Below are positions 36,477-45,768 of a DNA stretch of 64,000 nucleotides, in pieces (position 1 is the first letter of the stretch; every line of letters starts with the position of its first letter). The notes beneath the pieces were generated by a model. The model worked only from the letters and a program-made list of their open reading frames with translations. It made no database searches and was not told the origin of the DNA. The stretch comes from DATNPX01 sp036702975 (GTDB taxonomy: Bacteria > Cyanobacteriota > Vampirovibrionia > Obscuribacterales > Obscuribacteraceae). The translations under genes were made by a program, and so were the position numbers. The DNA lies in contig DATNPX010000050.1 of the NCBI GenBank assembly GCA_036702975.1, positions 62,001 through 126,000 on the forward strand, in the 5' to 3' direction.

Positions 36477-37157
36477 ATGGCAAGTCAAATAAGAAAGCCG
36501 CTAGTAGAGCTATTCTCGCGGAAAAGAGCTCTGTTGTTCGATTTAGACGGGACGCTCGTCGACTCTAGCAGCTGCCACGAGGATGCGTTCAAGTACGCTA
36601 TGCAGCAACACGCACCGCACCTGCTACCAGGTTTTGTGTATGAAAGCGTAAAGGGTCTACGAACAGACGACGTCTTTCGCAACCTGAAAGTCAGTGATGA
36701 TAGTCTAATCGAGAAATTGACCGGCGAAAAGCAGGCTTCTTACCGACAGCTAGTGCGAGCAGGAGCAGTGAAAGCGTTTCCGCATGTTAGAGAATTACTC
36801 GCACTTCTCAAGCAACGCGGTTACGGCATGTCTATTGTAACTAGCGCCAGCCGACGATCGGCTACTTCCATATTGAATAATCTTGACTTAGTGCAATTTT
36901 TTCAAGTGGTAGTGACCGGCGAAGATGTCGCAAAAGCAAAACCTGCTCCAGACGGATATTTAGCCTGCATTGAACAGATGCGAATCGAAAAAGAGATCGC
37001 GCTTGTAGTCGAAGACGCCGTATCAGGAGTTCAGGCCGGTAAAGCAGCTGGTCTAGAAGTAATCGCAGTAAACAACCCGGAGCTTGAAGATACAAATGAA
37101 TACGTCGGTACAATCGCCGACTTGCACGAGACCTTCCTAACTGAGGTGGAACCGTAA
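36477..37157 (+). CDS. HAD family phosphatase (beta-phosphoglucomutase-like)
   Basis: This 226-residue HAD-superfamily hydrolase has the nucleophile motif ALLFDLDGTLVDSS, a Ser in VTSASRRSAT, Lys in AKAKPAPDGYLA and acidic residues in VVEDAVSGVQAGKAAG. The cap helices after the first motif fit subclass I. Such enzymes dephosphorylate small sugars or intermediates, or act as phosphoglucomutases. It lies 13 bases after the fusion gene and its TAA overlaps the ATG of the nucleotidyltransferase by one base. The operon suggests a sugar-phosphate substrate, but this is inference. Confidence 0.87.
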   Translation: MASQIRKPLVELFSRKRALLFDLDGTLVDSSSCHEDAFKYAMQQHAPHLLPGFVYESVKGLRTDDVFRNLKVSDDSLIEKLTGEKQASYRQLVRAGAVKAFPHVRELLALLKQRGYGMSIVTSASRRSATSILNNLDLVQFFQVVVTGEDVAKAKPAPDGYLACIEQMRIEKEIALVVEDAVSGVQAGKAAGLEVIAVNNPELEDTNEYVGTIADLHETFLTEVEP

Positions 37158-37894
37158 TGTCGACATGTGCAATCATCCCTGCTGCAGGAAAAGGCAGCCG
37201 CTTAGGGATGACGATGCCGAAGATTCTTGTGCCAATTACGCCTGAAAAGACAATTTGGACCATTCTTTATGACGTGCTCTCACCTTACGTTGACGAAATT
37301 CACGTTGTCCTAGCAGAGACAGCACAAGATGAGTTCCTGGCTCAGCTGTCAAAAATCGAGAAGGACAAAACCACGACGAGCATTCAATCAATACCGCTAG
37401 GCATGGGAGATGCTATTTTCGGAGCATACAAGTATTGGTCCAAAAGCTCGCAACTTGTTGTTGTCTGGGGCGACCAAGTGAATCTATCTCAATCAACAGT
37501 CAGGTCAGTGGTTGAAGCCTGCAGCCCCACCCGAACGATGACGCTCCCCCTCACTCGCACGGCATCACCATACGTACAATACGATATCGCCGACGGTCGA
37601 CTTACTGGTGTTCGCCAAACTAGAGAGGGAGCAATAACAGATAAGGAAGGTTTGAGCGACATTGGACTGTTTGGCCTGTCTGTCAAAGATCTCCTGCCTG
37701 CATGGCAAAACTACCTAAACCAAGGTTCGTTGGGTGAAGCGACTGGTGAAATAAATTTTCTCCCTTTTCTTACATACCTTTCGAGTGTACAGAATTGGCG
37801 GCTGGACACGATTCTCGTAGCAGACGCAGCCGAAGCTCGCGGAGTAAATACTCAAGATGACCTGGAATTTGCCAGAGCGCGCCATTTGGGCTGA
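37157..37894 (+). CDS. Sugar nucleotidyltransferase
   Basis: This 245-residue protein has the N-terminal motif IIPAAGKGSRLGMTMPKILVP, which binds the NTP and holds the key Gly, Arg and Lys residues. WGDQVN carries the metal-binding Asp. It resembles GlmU and RmlA/RfbA-type enzymes that activate sugar phosphates to nucleotide sugars. There is no acetyltransferase domain. The start has GAGGTGG seven bases upstream. It is the third gene of the operon with the CofD/YvcK-GT2 fusion and the HAD phosphatase, so it may activate the product that the fusion protein uses. The sugar is not known. Confidence 0.85.
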   Translation: MSTCAIIPAAGKGSRLGMTMPKILVPITPEKTIWTILYDVLSPYVDEIHVVLAETAQDEFLAQLSKIEKDKTTTSIQSIPLGMGDAIFGAYKYWSKSSQLVVVWGDQVNLSQSTVRSVVEACSPTRTMTLPLTRTASPYVQYDIADGRLTGVRQTREGAITDKEGLSDIGLFGLSVKDLLPAWQNYLNQGSLGEATGEINFLPFLTYLSSVQNWRLDTILVADAAEARGVNTQDDLEFARARHLG

Positions 37895-38003
37895 ACTTGC
37901 TTGTCTCATACCGTCTGAGCGCCTCAGTGAACACCCAAAGTACAGATGTTAAAGCAACGAATAGGACGGGCAAATTGTAGAAGACACTTGCTCGAGGGAC
38001 ATT

Positions 38004-39512
38004 ATGCGCAGCAGCGGCTTCGGTCTTGGCAAAAAACCACAAAGTAACGAACCGAAACGCCAGCCACCAACGAGCGCAGATCTCACACAATTACTTACGA
38101 GCTGCCGAAAAGCTCCAGACAAAGTTTTCAGTCTTACCTGGGTCACTCCGAACAAGTCAAACTCATTGTCTACATTGACAGTCATGGCGGGCAGCTCACA
38201 ACGCGGCGACCGCCGCGGTTGGTCCGGGAGCGCGGCCGACAATGCTGGCGGCGGCGAGGCAGAGTGGAAACTGACGCAAGATGACAATGGAGTCAGTTCT
38301 GTTGTTTTTGCGATGCGCTCAAGCGACGCCTATTTAATCCATACACTTCTTGACGAAGCGGCGGTGAGCGGGTCGCCCGCACCTATACATTCTGCTGCGA
38401 CTAAGGTGTCATCTGAACAATCGTACGAAAGCGAACAAGCGGTTGAACAACCGTTATACGGTGGTGCATCTCCAAAAACATCGACGCAAACGTCACTTCA
38501 AGAAGGCAGTTTGCGGCAAATGAATATTCGCAAACTGTTGGAATCATACAACGAGCAAGAGACAACCGGCAGGTTGATTGTCGATCTCGGTACGCTGCAA
38601 GCGGAAGTATTTTTAGCAAGTGGTGAACCAGTGCACGCGAAGTGCATCAACTCTCTTTCTCAAAGCCGCGACACCGCAGGAGATGCAGTTCTCATCGATC
38701 TATTGACGTGGAAGGACGGCACATTTAAATTACAGGAAGGATGGCCAGCAGCATCGAAGTCGATCAGCAGCCCACTGCACATGTTTCTTTCTGGCTCTGT
38801 TTCTGTTCCTGATCCGCCCGTTGCCGCTGCTGCGGCCGCTACTACTACTGCCACTACCAGTAGTACCCAATCATCATCGCAAGTGTCAGGCTACGGTTCG
38901 ACTCCCGTCCCCACATCATCACAAGCAGCCTCTGCGCCGCAGCCGTCGCAAGCGCATACACAACAATACGCTATGCCATCAGGAGGCTCATCTGCTGATG
39001 ATTTCGGTCAGGTGGACGACTTAATCGGCTCCATTTACCCAGCCTTGATCGAACAGTCAGGGCTTTTGAAATATGGAATGTTCTTGATGCTCGTGCGCAG
39101 CGAATTCGTTCGCCAGACCAATGCAAGAAACAACAGCTTTTGCTTCGCCTCAGTCGGGATCGAACCAGCTAACGGGGCACAGCTCACGAACGCGGCTCTG
39201 GGAAAGATCGGCGAACGATTTGAAAAGGTCTGTCGCCCCTTAGATACAATCACCTACGCAGGTAATTCACGCTTTTACATTCTGTTGCCTCAACACGACA
39301 ACGAGTCAGCGCACGTCGTCTTGAAGAATTTCATCAATAACGTACTGGCAATTCCGCTCGATACGGGGTTGCACGGCAGCTCGATGGCAATAACCGTAGG
39401 CCTTGCAGAAGTACCGCGTGACGGCACTGAATTCCAGCAAGTATTCAACAAATCGGGCGGATTGCGCACGCAAGCGACTAAAGAAAAGAAGATCGTTTCA
39501 AGCTCGTTCTAA
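38004..39512 (+). CDS. DUF4388 protein with degenerate GGDEF-like domain
   Basis: The 502-residue product has a disordered first 170 residues, then a DUF4388 (PATAN-like) domain: GSLRQMNIRKLLESYNEQE, GRLIVDLGTLQAEVFL and LTWKDGTFKLQEG. A Pro/Ser/Thr-rich linker follows. The C-terminal 170 residues look like a GGDEF fold (FLMLVRSEFVRQTNARNNSF, then IGERFEKVCRPLDTITYAGNSRFYILLPQ), but the catalytic loop reads AGNSRF where GGDEF is expected. It is therefore unlikely to make cyclic di-GMP and may only bind or sense. The start has GAGGGA five bases upstream. It converges with the SGNH-like gene with a four-base overlap. Confidence 0.78.
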   Translation: MRSSGFGLGKKPQSNEPKRQPPTSADLTQLLTSCRKAPDKVFSLTWVTPNKSNSLSTLTVMAGSSQRGDRRGWSGSAADNAGGGEAEWKLTQDDNGVSSVVFAMRSSDAYLIHTLLDEAAVSGSPAPIHSAATKVSSEQSYESEQAVEQPLYGGASPKTSTQTSLQEGSLRQMNIRKLLESYNEQETTGRLIVDLGTLQAEVFLASGEPVHAKCINSLSQSRDTAGDAVLIDLLTWKDGTFKLQEGWPAASKSISSPLHMFLSGSVSVPDPPVAAAAAATTTATTSSTQSSSQVSGYGSTPVPTSSQAASAPQPSQAHTQQYAMPSGGSSADDFGQVDDLIGSIYPALIEQSGLLKYGMFLMLVRSEFVRQTNARNNSFCFASVGIEPANGAQLTNAALGKIGERFEKVCRPLDTITYAGNSRFYILLPQHDNESAHVVLKNFINNVLAIPLDTGLHGSSMAITVGLAEVPRDGTEFQQVFNKSGGLRTQATKEKKIVSSSF

Positions 39513-40741
39513 TTGTGCTTAGTCGGCAAAAGCATCTGTCTGATGGCCGGCTCAATGCATGTCAGCAGCTTATGTCCACCTTTGTTGTTTAAGTGGGCCG
39601 TGTCCCAATAGTCGACGTCTTTGAATACTGATGAATCCCCAAGATCTATGAGTTGAGTCTGTTCGTGTCGCCCAGCTATGCGTGCAACGGCAGCTCGGTA
39701 GCTGTCATAGAAACCAGGCGGAAGAAGACCTCGATTGGTCACAGTCAATGGCATGTTCACCAGGAGCACTTTTATGCCGCGCTCCTGGCAGGTTGCCAGA
39801 ATACGTTCCAAAAAGTCTTTTTGTAAGGACAGATCCTTTTCACCAATGTTACGGTATCGCCGGGCGTACTCCTTAGTGCTAATAACGAAGCGTTCTTCCC
39901 TGGTACCACCAAGCATGAAACCAGCATGGTCGTTAGCACGCATATTGCCGTTATCGCCCGTTGCATCAGATACGATACCAGATTTTTGGAAACCCTTTTC
40001 TATAGCTCTGGCCACTTCATGTTGCACGCGCCATCTTTTCGAATAAAGGAAGCAAGCCTGATTAGCAATGAACTCAGACCGTTCAGCCCAACCAGGCATG
40101 TAGGCATCCGCGTAGCGAGCAAAGTTCTTCAAACCGATCAAACGTTTGAACGTGAAGGATGCAGTAGGCGATGGCAAATCATCGTCGCTAAAGTCACGCG
40201 GAGCGATACCAAATACGATGACCTGAGGCTTCTTGTCACCTTTCAGGTATTCGTTTACATAGATGTACGCATCAGAAATCATCTCACCAAAAACGGCCAA
40301 GCTGTAAACACACGGATTCGCGACTCCCGCGAGCCCCAAATCATGGGCTAAGGTATAGGACTGATGGTGATGAAAAATGTCGCCGAAGCTTCCAAGTTCC
40401 GCATCCATCGACCAGAACGGATGCATGATAAGAGAAGATCCAAGGAGCACCACCTGAGGAGTCTGCCTCAGCTGCTGAAATCCCCGCGTGGTGATATCAA
40501 TCGAACCTGCACCACTCCAAAGATCGCGGTTGGAATCCCCCGCACTGCCTTTTACGGTGTCGTCAGAACCAAACCGCAAAAAGCAACCAACATTTATGAC
40601 TGCAAAAATGATGAAGGCAACGATCGCCGCCGGAACGAAGAATCTCTTCTTCGCAGTTGCAGACGTAAGCGATTTCTCCAGCGACTGCAGATCAGCTGGT
40701 TGTGTCTTTGAAACAACTGGAGACGTGGGCAAGGAAATCAC
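39509..40741 (-). CDS. Membrane-anchored SGNH-hydrolase-like protein
   Basis: This 410-residue protein has one N-terminal membrane helix (VPAAIVAFIIFAVINVGCFL), followed by an extracytoplasmic part. VVLLGSSLIMHPFW holds a likely nucleophile Ser, and DTAHLNNKGGHKLL holds the Asp-x-x-His typical of SGNH/GDSL or DltD-type hydrolases. Such proteins often help acetylate or acylate surface polymers. An acyltransferase-3 lies about 1.5 kb away. The start is GTG (weak ribosome site) and a minus-strand TATAAT at 40793-40798 could be its -10 box. Confidence 0.68.
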   Translation of the reverse strand: MISLPTSPVVSKTQPADLQSLEKSLTSATAKKRFFVPAAIVAFIIFAVINVGCFLRFGSDDTVKGSAGDSNRDLWSGAGSIDITTRGFQQLRQTPQVVLLGSSLIMHPFWSMDAELGSFGDIFHHHQSYTLAHDLGLAGVANPCVYSLAVFGEMISDAYIYVNEYLKGDKKPQVIVFGIAPRDFSDDDLPSPTASFTFKRLIGLKNFARYADAYMPGWAERSEFIANQACFLYSKRWRVQHEVARAIEKGFQKSGIVSDATGDNGNMRANDHAGFMLGGTREERFVISTKEYARRYRNIGEKDLSLQKDFLERILATCQERGIKVLLVNMPLTVTNRGLLPPGFYDSYRAAVARIAGRHEQTQLIDLGDSSVFKDVDYWDTAHLNNKGGHKLLTCIEPAIRQMLLPTKHN

Positions 40742-41225
40742 TACTTCTTACTGTCAACGGCGCGAATTCAGCGCTTGACTATTGTATGAGCAATTATAGG
40801 TCTGGCGCTCTAGATACGATTAATGTGCCCGTTAACGCCACTAGTTCGGCAAATACTGGCCTGACTCGGTTTTGCAAAAGAGCAACCAAAAGCGAATACC
40901 TGCCCATGATTATCATTCTCTCAGAGAGAGGTTATGTGCGGCGCCCAGAAAGAGAGATTTGTCCTGTTGGCACGATCATTCTATCTGTCTAACTATTCAA
41001 AAGGCTGTTCTCTGGTACCACAAGCGCCACCAACAAAATTCATCCGATTGGTCTTCGTCTTTGCTCTATCAAGGCTATCATCGTGGCGAAAGAATTCTTG
41101 CTGACTGATGGCTGCCTGGCTTCCATCTAGCATCCACCCGTGTGGTATCTCAGTCGACAAAGAGAATTGTCCAAGTGGGAAACCAATTGCGAAGCGATCT
41201 ACATGACTTTTGTCAGGTATCGTTG
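40742..41225. other. Gap without a supported gene
   Basis: This stretch of about 480 bases holds no ORF I can support. A minus-strand TATAAT (40793-40798) could be the promoter of the SGNH-like gene, but no -35 is clear. The rest shows no repeat or hairpin of note. Confidence 0.4.
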
Positions 41226-42143
41226 TCAGATGCTATTTGGATCCATGTATGGAGGAAGGCTCGGTTTGGCTTGAGTCGCCGCGCCGTCCGGCGGCAACCC
41301 ATCACTGAAATCAAAAGTCCCACTCGGTGGCATCTGTGGAGTCTGGTTCCTCGGCACTTTGTAAGCTCCGGGCGGAATGCTGTGAAATTGTCGAAGTTGA
41401 CGATTGAGATGGTCGAACATTTCGGTAACATGCCGATTAAGATCCGGATCATCGCCAAGTCCATTGCCGTATGGAGTCATCGAAAACGGACTATCTGAGA
41501 ACATGCCAGGGGGCATCATTCTAAAGTGGTAACTGGGACTTCCCGAGAAATCCGTTACTCCATCGGGTGCATCAGCAATGGCATCATCCTGCAGCCCAAT
41601 TGTTTTCTGCAAACGTGCGATTCTCTGCGCTGTCGGGATATTAGCAAATGGCGTTCCAAATACCTTCTTCTCCAACGCTGCTAGCCGGGAACTCAAATCC
41701 AGAGCCGGATAGGACTTCTTCAATATCGACAACTCCAGCTGTGTTACCGATTGGGCCGCACCGTGCTTAGTGGGCGCTGGTTTTGCACCGGGCGCCTTTC
41801 CTGGTGCTTCGTTCTTAAGAACGAGAATACGCTGGGACAGCGGTCCCTCGAGTCCATAACCATTCAGGAACAACTCAAGTCGTTTGACTCTCTTTTCCGG
41901 TAGGTCGTCATCAAACGTTCGCTGAAAGTAGTTTTTTTCAAGCTGGGCAAGAGTTTTCAGCTCGTCATCTTTGAGACCTTGCTTTGCATCAGCAGGATAG
42001 AGGTTGGAGCGTGCATGAGAAGTGGGTGCCTGCTTGAGCATCGGTGCCGTAAATCCAGGCTGAATAAAGCATACGTTCAACGCTGCCGCAAATACTGCGG
42101 TTTTCTTAACGCCCCCAAAGCTCGACAAAGCAATCATTCTCAT
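41226..42143 (-). CDS. Secreted repeat protein of unknown function
   Basis: The 305-residue product has an N-terminal signal segment (VKKTAVFAAALNVCFIQPGFTAP). Two or three copies of a helical unit of about 28 residues follow: LEKNYFQRTFDDDLPEKRVKRL, with a second block around LEKKVFGTPFANIPTAQR and RIARLQ. The pattern is LE-x-x-x-F, then a run ending in RL. The last 100 residues are Pro/Met/Gly-rich. I do not recognise the family; the unit resembles small repeats found in cyanobacterial exported proteins. Two ATGs lie six bases apart at the start and ribosome signals are weak. Confidence 0.6.
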   Translation of the reverse strand: MRMIALSSFGGVKKTAVFAAALNVCFIQPGFTAPMLKQAPTSHARSNLYPADAKQGLKDDELKTLAQLEKNYFQRTFDDDLPEKRVKRLELFLNGYGLEGPLSQRILVLKNEAPGKAPGAKPAPTKHGAAQSVTQLELSILKKSYPALDLSSRLAALEKKVFGTPFANIPTAQRIARLQKTIGLQDDAIADAPDGVTDFSGSPSYHFRMMPPGMFSDSPFSMTPYGNGLGDDPDLNRHVTEMFDHLNRQLRQFHSIPPGAYKVPRNQTPQMPPSGTFDFSDGLPPDGAATQAKPSLPPYMDPNSI

Positions 42144-42240
42144 AATTCAACTTTAGCAAGAGACTGCACGGAAGGCACAAAAACTTCAAACTGTTAAGAA
42201 AGATGCTCCTCGGTAAGGCAGCGGGCCGGACCGGCATTTT

Positions 42241-43371
42241 TTACTCGACGGTCAAAAGTGCAGAGTCTAACTTAGAAGGAAACAGATGATCGCGCAGCCT
42301 TAATAGTGGCATCTCAATCAGTTTCGCCATTAACATTCCCCAGATTACGGCAAAACAAAGATAGAGCGCTATGTTCACTTCCTGCGGTAGCACGCGGTGA
42401 AACAACAAATCCATCACGTATTTGACACTGTAGTTCACAGCCTTATGCCAAAGATAAATGGAGTATGAGTAGAAACCGATTTTGCAAACAAGCTTGTAAA
42501 GCCACTCTTTTCGCTCGGCTGTGCTGAGCGCGTGCATTAGGATACAACCGTAGCCGAGATAGACAGCTGTGTAACCCGCAACGAAGCCAAAGGGTTGCGG
42601 ACCTGGAGCCAGGCAAAGCCCCAATAATACAAGCTCCACGCCTATCATTAATAACAAAAGCGGCTTGCGGCACAGAGAGTCAAATCCCTTTTGCTCAAAG
42701 TGGTGCAGATATGACAGAAGAACACCGAAAGCGAGCGCATCCATTCGCAAATGTGAAAGATAAATATTCCACGGCGGATGCATAACAGCAAAGGCTCTCA
42801 TTATAGGACATAGAACCATGCAAAAGACGCAGCTGTATTTGAACGATTTGGCGCCAATCTTGGCCCGTATCAAGAGCCATGCCAAAAGACAGAAGGCGAT
42901 GTAAAAGTGTTCTTCAACCGCGAGTGACCACAGATGTGGCCAGATTCCCCCCAGATAGTTCTGAACGAAGAGAGCCTCGTGCAAAAGGTTGATTGGTTGC
43001 CAACTCACTCTTAGCAAAAGCAACAGCGGAATTGTAGTGAGCAAGAAGAAATAGTAGCCGGGATAAATCTTGAAACCACGTCGAATCAGAAAATTCCGAG
43101 GGTCGATGCTGCCTCGTTTCAAGTACTCGTTAAACACCAAACTCGATACCAGATAGCCACTAAGAACGAAAAACATGTCGACACCGGTCCACCCACCAAA
43201 AAGCCACCATCCAAAAAGACCGATTTCTAAAGGTGAAAGAGGTGGTTGGAAATAGATATGATGGCCCAGCACAAGCAAGATCGCTATGCCGCGGAGAAAA
43301 TCGAGCTGCGGCTTGCGCCGGAAGAGAGCTGACTGTTCGAAAGCCGGCTTTACGTCAAGGTCTCCAATCAT
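42241..43371 (-). CDS. Acyltransferase-3 family membrane protein (OafA-like)
   Basis: This 376-residue protein has the acyltransferase-3 core: LDFLRGIAILLVLGHHIYF near the N-terminus with the key His, GVDMFFVLSGYLVSS, then RRGFKIYPGYYFF and WSLAVEEHFYIAF. About ten membrane segments follow. The family transfers acetyl or other acyl groups to sugars of lipopolysaccharide or other surface glycans. A longer frame begins at 43419, but ATG 43371 has GGAG five bases upstream. It lies 78 bases after dnaK on the same strand, with a terminator hairpin between, so it has its own or read-through transcription. Confidence 0.9.
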   Translation of the reverse strand: MIGDLDVKPAFEQSALFRRKPQLDFLRGIAILLVLGHHIYFQPPLSPLEIGLFGWWLFGGWTGVDMFFVLSGYLVSSLVFNEYLKRGSIDPRNFLIRRGFKIYPGYYFFLLTTIPLLLLLRVSWQPINLLHEALFVQNYLGGIWPHLWSLAVEEHFYIAFCLLAWLLIRAKIGAKSFKYSCVFCMVLCPIMRAFAVMHPPWNIYLSHLRMDALAFGVLLSYLHHFEQKGFDSLCRKPLLLLMIGVELVLLGLCLAPGPQPFGFVAGYTAVYLGYGCILMHALSTAERKEWLYKLVCKIGFYSYSIYLWHKAVNYSVKYVMDLLFHRVLPQEVNIALYLCFAVIWGMLMAKLIEMPLLRLRDHLFPSKLDSALLTVE

Positions 43372-43381
43372 GATTCTCCAC

Positions 43382-43411
43382 AAAAGACACAACCACCGCT
43401 TGAAACGGTGG
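43382..43411 (-). terminator. Terminator-like hairpin after dnaK
   Basis: CCACCG (43393-43398) and CGGTGG (43406-43411) form a 6-bp stem with a 7-base loop. On the minus strand a U-rich tail (TTGTGTCTTTT) follows. It lies between dnaK and the acyltransferase. Confidence 0.6.
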
Positions 43412-43449
43412 CTGCGCAAGGTTCTTCTAAAAGAGTGGATGGCTGGCTC

Positions 43450-45378
43450 TTACTCTTCCGAAGCTCTGAACTCGGCATCGACGACATCTTCGCCGCCACC
43501 GTAGCCGGAGTAGCCCTCTTCGCCGCTGCCATTAGCACCGTTTTCGCCACCTTCGCCAAACGGCGTGACATCGGCTCCAGCTCTGTTCGCCGCCTGTTGC
43601 AAGAGCACAAGGGCACCGCGAAGTTCGTTCATGATGCTCTTGATAGTCTCTTGGTCGGCGTCGTCTTTGAGCTTCTGGCGCAGGTCTTCTACCAACATCT
43701 CTGCACGAGCTTTTTCCCCGGCAGTGACGCGATCGCCGAGATCGCGGATATGACGCTCGACTGAGTAGCAGATGCTGTCCGCTTCGTTGCGTACATCGGC
43801 CTCTTCTTTGCGTTTACGGTCATCAGAGGCATGGGATTCAGCTTCTCTGACCAGTCTTTCGATGTCTTCTTTGGACATGTTTGTACTGGCAGTGATGGTG
43901 ATCTTCTGCTCTTTACCAGTTGTCTGGTCGCGAGCGGTAACGTTCATAATGCCGTTAGCATCGATATCGAACGTCACTTCAACCTTCGGCTGCCCTCTGG
44001 AAGCCGCCGGGATACCATCGAGACGGAAGTTCCCCAATAGTTTGTTGTCGCGCGCCATCGGGCGCTCGCCCTGGAACACGTAGATGTCTACAGCTGTCTG
44101 GTTGTCATCAGCTGTCGAAAAGACTTCCGACTTTCTGGTCGGAATAGTCGTATTGCGATCGACCAGCTTGGTCATGACACCGCCCATGGTTTCGATACCA
44201 AGGGAGAGCGGTGTGACGTCGAGAAGGACGACCCCCTTAACTTCGCCGCCCAATACACCGGCTTGAATAGCGGCTCCAACGGCAACCACTTCATCAGGAT
44301 TGACGCTTTGATTTGGTTCCTTGCCACCGGTCAAGCTCTTCACGAGCTCTTGCACGGCGGGGATACGAGTAGAACCACCTACGAGCACGACTTCATCTAG
44401 AGACTCGTAATTGAGCTTGGAGTCGCGCAGTGCCTGCTCCATAGGAGCACGGCAACGCTCAACCAGGTGACGAGTCAGCTCGTTGAATCTGGCGCGAGTT
44501 AATTTCATTTCCAAGTGCTTAGGACCGCTGGCGTCGGCGGTGATGAAGGGCAAAGAGAGATTAGTCTCGATAACCGAAGAGAGTTCGATTTTTGCCTTTT
44601 CAGCGGCTTCTGTTAGCCGTTGCAAAGCTTGCCTATCTTTGCGCAGGTCAATGCCTTCGAGATTGTTAAACTCATCGGCGACCCAGGTCACGATGCAATG
44701 GTCAAAGTCATCACCACCAAGGTGAGTGTCACCGGATGTGGCTTTTACTTCGAAAACGCCGTCGCCCACTTCGAGGACAGACACGTCGAATGTGCCACCA
44801 CCAAGGTCGAATACGAGAATCGTTTCGTTGTCTTTTTTATCGAGACCATATGCTAGAGCTGCTGCTGTCGGCTCGTTGATGATTCTCAAAACTTCCAAAC
44901 CGGCAATTGTGCCTGCGTTTTTCGTAGACTGCCGTTGCGAGTCATTGAAATAGGCAGGAACCGTGATAACTGCACTGGTAACTTTTTCACCGAGATATTT
45001 TTCGGCGTCTTCTTTCAACTTGCGAAGAATCATCGCTGAAATCTCTTCCGGCGAATAATCCTTACCTTGAATCGCGACTTTGCAACCGCCGTCCCCGCCC
45101 TCTTTCACTTTGTAAGAGACGATCTTCTTTTCAGCCTCTACTTCGCTAAAACGGCGACCAACAAATCGCTTGATCGAATACACGGTGTTTTCCGGATTGA
45201 GCACAGCCTGACGCCTTGCCAACTGTCCTACCAACCGTTCACCAGACTTAGTAAACGCAACCACTGAGGGCGTTGTCCGCCCGCCTTCGGCATTGGAAAC
45301 CACGGTGGGTTGACCACCTTCCATCACAGCGACCACTGAGTTTGTGGTTCCTAAATCGATGCCTACTGACTTACCCAT
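43450..45378 (-). CDS. dnaK: Hsp70 chaperone DnaK
   Basis: DnaK is the cytoplasmic Hsp70 chaperone that holds unfolded proteins in an ATP-driven cycle. The 642-residue length is standard. The ATPase domain has GIDLGTTNSVVAVMEGG, the phosphate loop VFDLGGGTFDVSVLE and VLVGGSTRIPAVQELV. The substrate-binding domain starts near VTPLSLGIETMGGVM. The C-terminus is Gly-rich and ends in EDVVDAEFRASEE, near the usual EEVD-like tail. grpE and dnaJ are not adjacent. A minus-strand TATAAT at 45426-45431 gives a leader of about 40 bases, and GGGAG precedes the ATG. I saw no CIRCE element upstream. Confidence 0.97.
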   Translation of the reverse strand: MGKSVGIDLGTTNSVVAVMEGGQPTVVSNAEGGRTTPSVVAFTKSGERLVGQLARRQAVLNPENTVYSIKRFVGRRFSEVEAEKKIVSYKVKEGGDGGCKVAIQGKDYSPEEISAMILRKLKEDAEKYLGEKVTSAVITVPAYFNDSQRQSTKNAGTIAGLEVLRIINEPTAAALAYGLDKKDNETILVFDLGGGTFDVSVLEVGDGVFEVKATSGDTHLGGDDFDHCIVTWVADEFNNLEGIDLRKDRQALQRLTEAAEKAKIELSSVIETNLSLPFITADASGPKHLEMKLTRARFNELTRHLVERCRAPMEQALRDSKLNYESLDEVVLVGGSTRIPAVQELVKSLTGGKEPNQSVNPDEVVAVGAAIQAGVLGGEVKGVVLLDVTPLSLGIETMGGVMTKLVDRNTTIPTRKSEVFSTADDNQTAVDIYVFQGERPMARDNKLLGNFRLDGIPAASRGQPKVEVTFDIDANGIMNVTARDQTTGKEQKITITASTNMSKEDIERLVREAESHASDDRKRKEEADVRNEADSICYSVERHIRDLGDRVTAGEKARAEMLVEDLRQKLKDDADQETIKSIMNELRGALVLLQQAANRAGADVTPFGEGGENGANGSGEEGYSGYGGGEDVVDAEFRASEE

Positions 45379-45425
45379 CTTTGAAACTCCCTACCGCTCC
45401 TATCGAAAGCCGGAGAACCTGTGGA

Positions 45426-45431
45426 ATTATA
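45426..45431 (-). promoter_or_regulatory. Candidate dnaK -10 box
   Basis: TATAAT on the minus strand would set transcription about 40 bases upstream of dnaK. No good -35 is seen 17 bases before it, so the site is tentative. Confidence 0.4.
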
Positions 45432-45768
45432 CTTGGGACCGCACCACATTCAGAGAGCCCAAGCGCACATGCTCTAATGGTAAACGCATGACGTCTCGAA
45501 TCCATGATGGATGCTGCCGTTGCTTACATTAATAAACTTATACAAAGCTTTATGATTTTCCTCCTGAGGACTAGCTAGTCAGGGTCGTCGATGATTTATC
45601 GACAACCTTGATATCAATGCCAGATGGCTAGTAATTCGCATCCCATTTGTGCAAAGCGCACGGGATATCCCAAAGGCTACCTGGAGATCTTCTACCCAGA
45701 AAGAAAACTTAAACGCTGGTTCTGAGGGAAGTTTCCAATAAGATTCAACTCAGAATGAGATTTTTTTA
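45432..45768. other. Gap upstream of dnaK
   Basis: About 340 bases lie between the dnaK promoter and the end of the metallo-hydrolase gene. No ORF, CIRCE element or clear hairpin was found. Confidence 0.4.

Noticed and set aside
37770..38090. Minus-strand frame with a TM-like segment after the nucleotidyltransferase gene
   Set aside because: Most of it is antisense to real genes; the 109-base free part is too short to support a remnant.
45379..45540. CIRCE heat-shock element upstream of dnaK
   Set aside because: No TTAGCACTC inverted repeat with a 9-base spacer was found.
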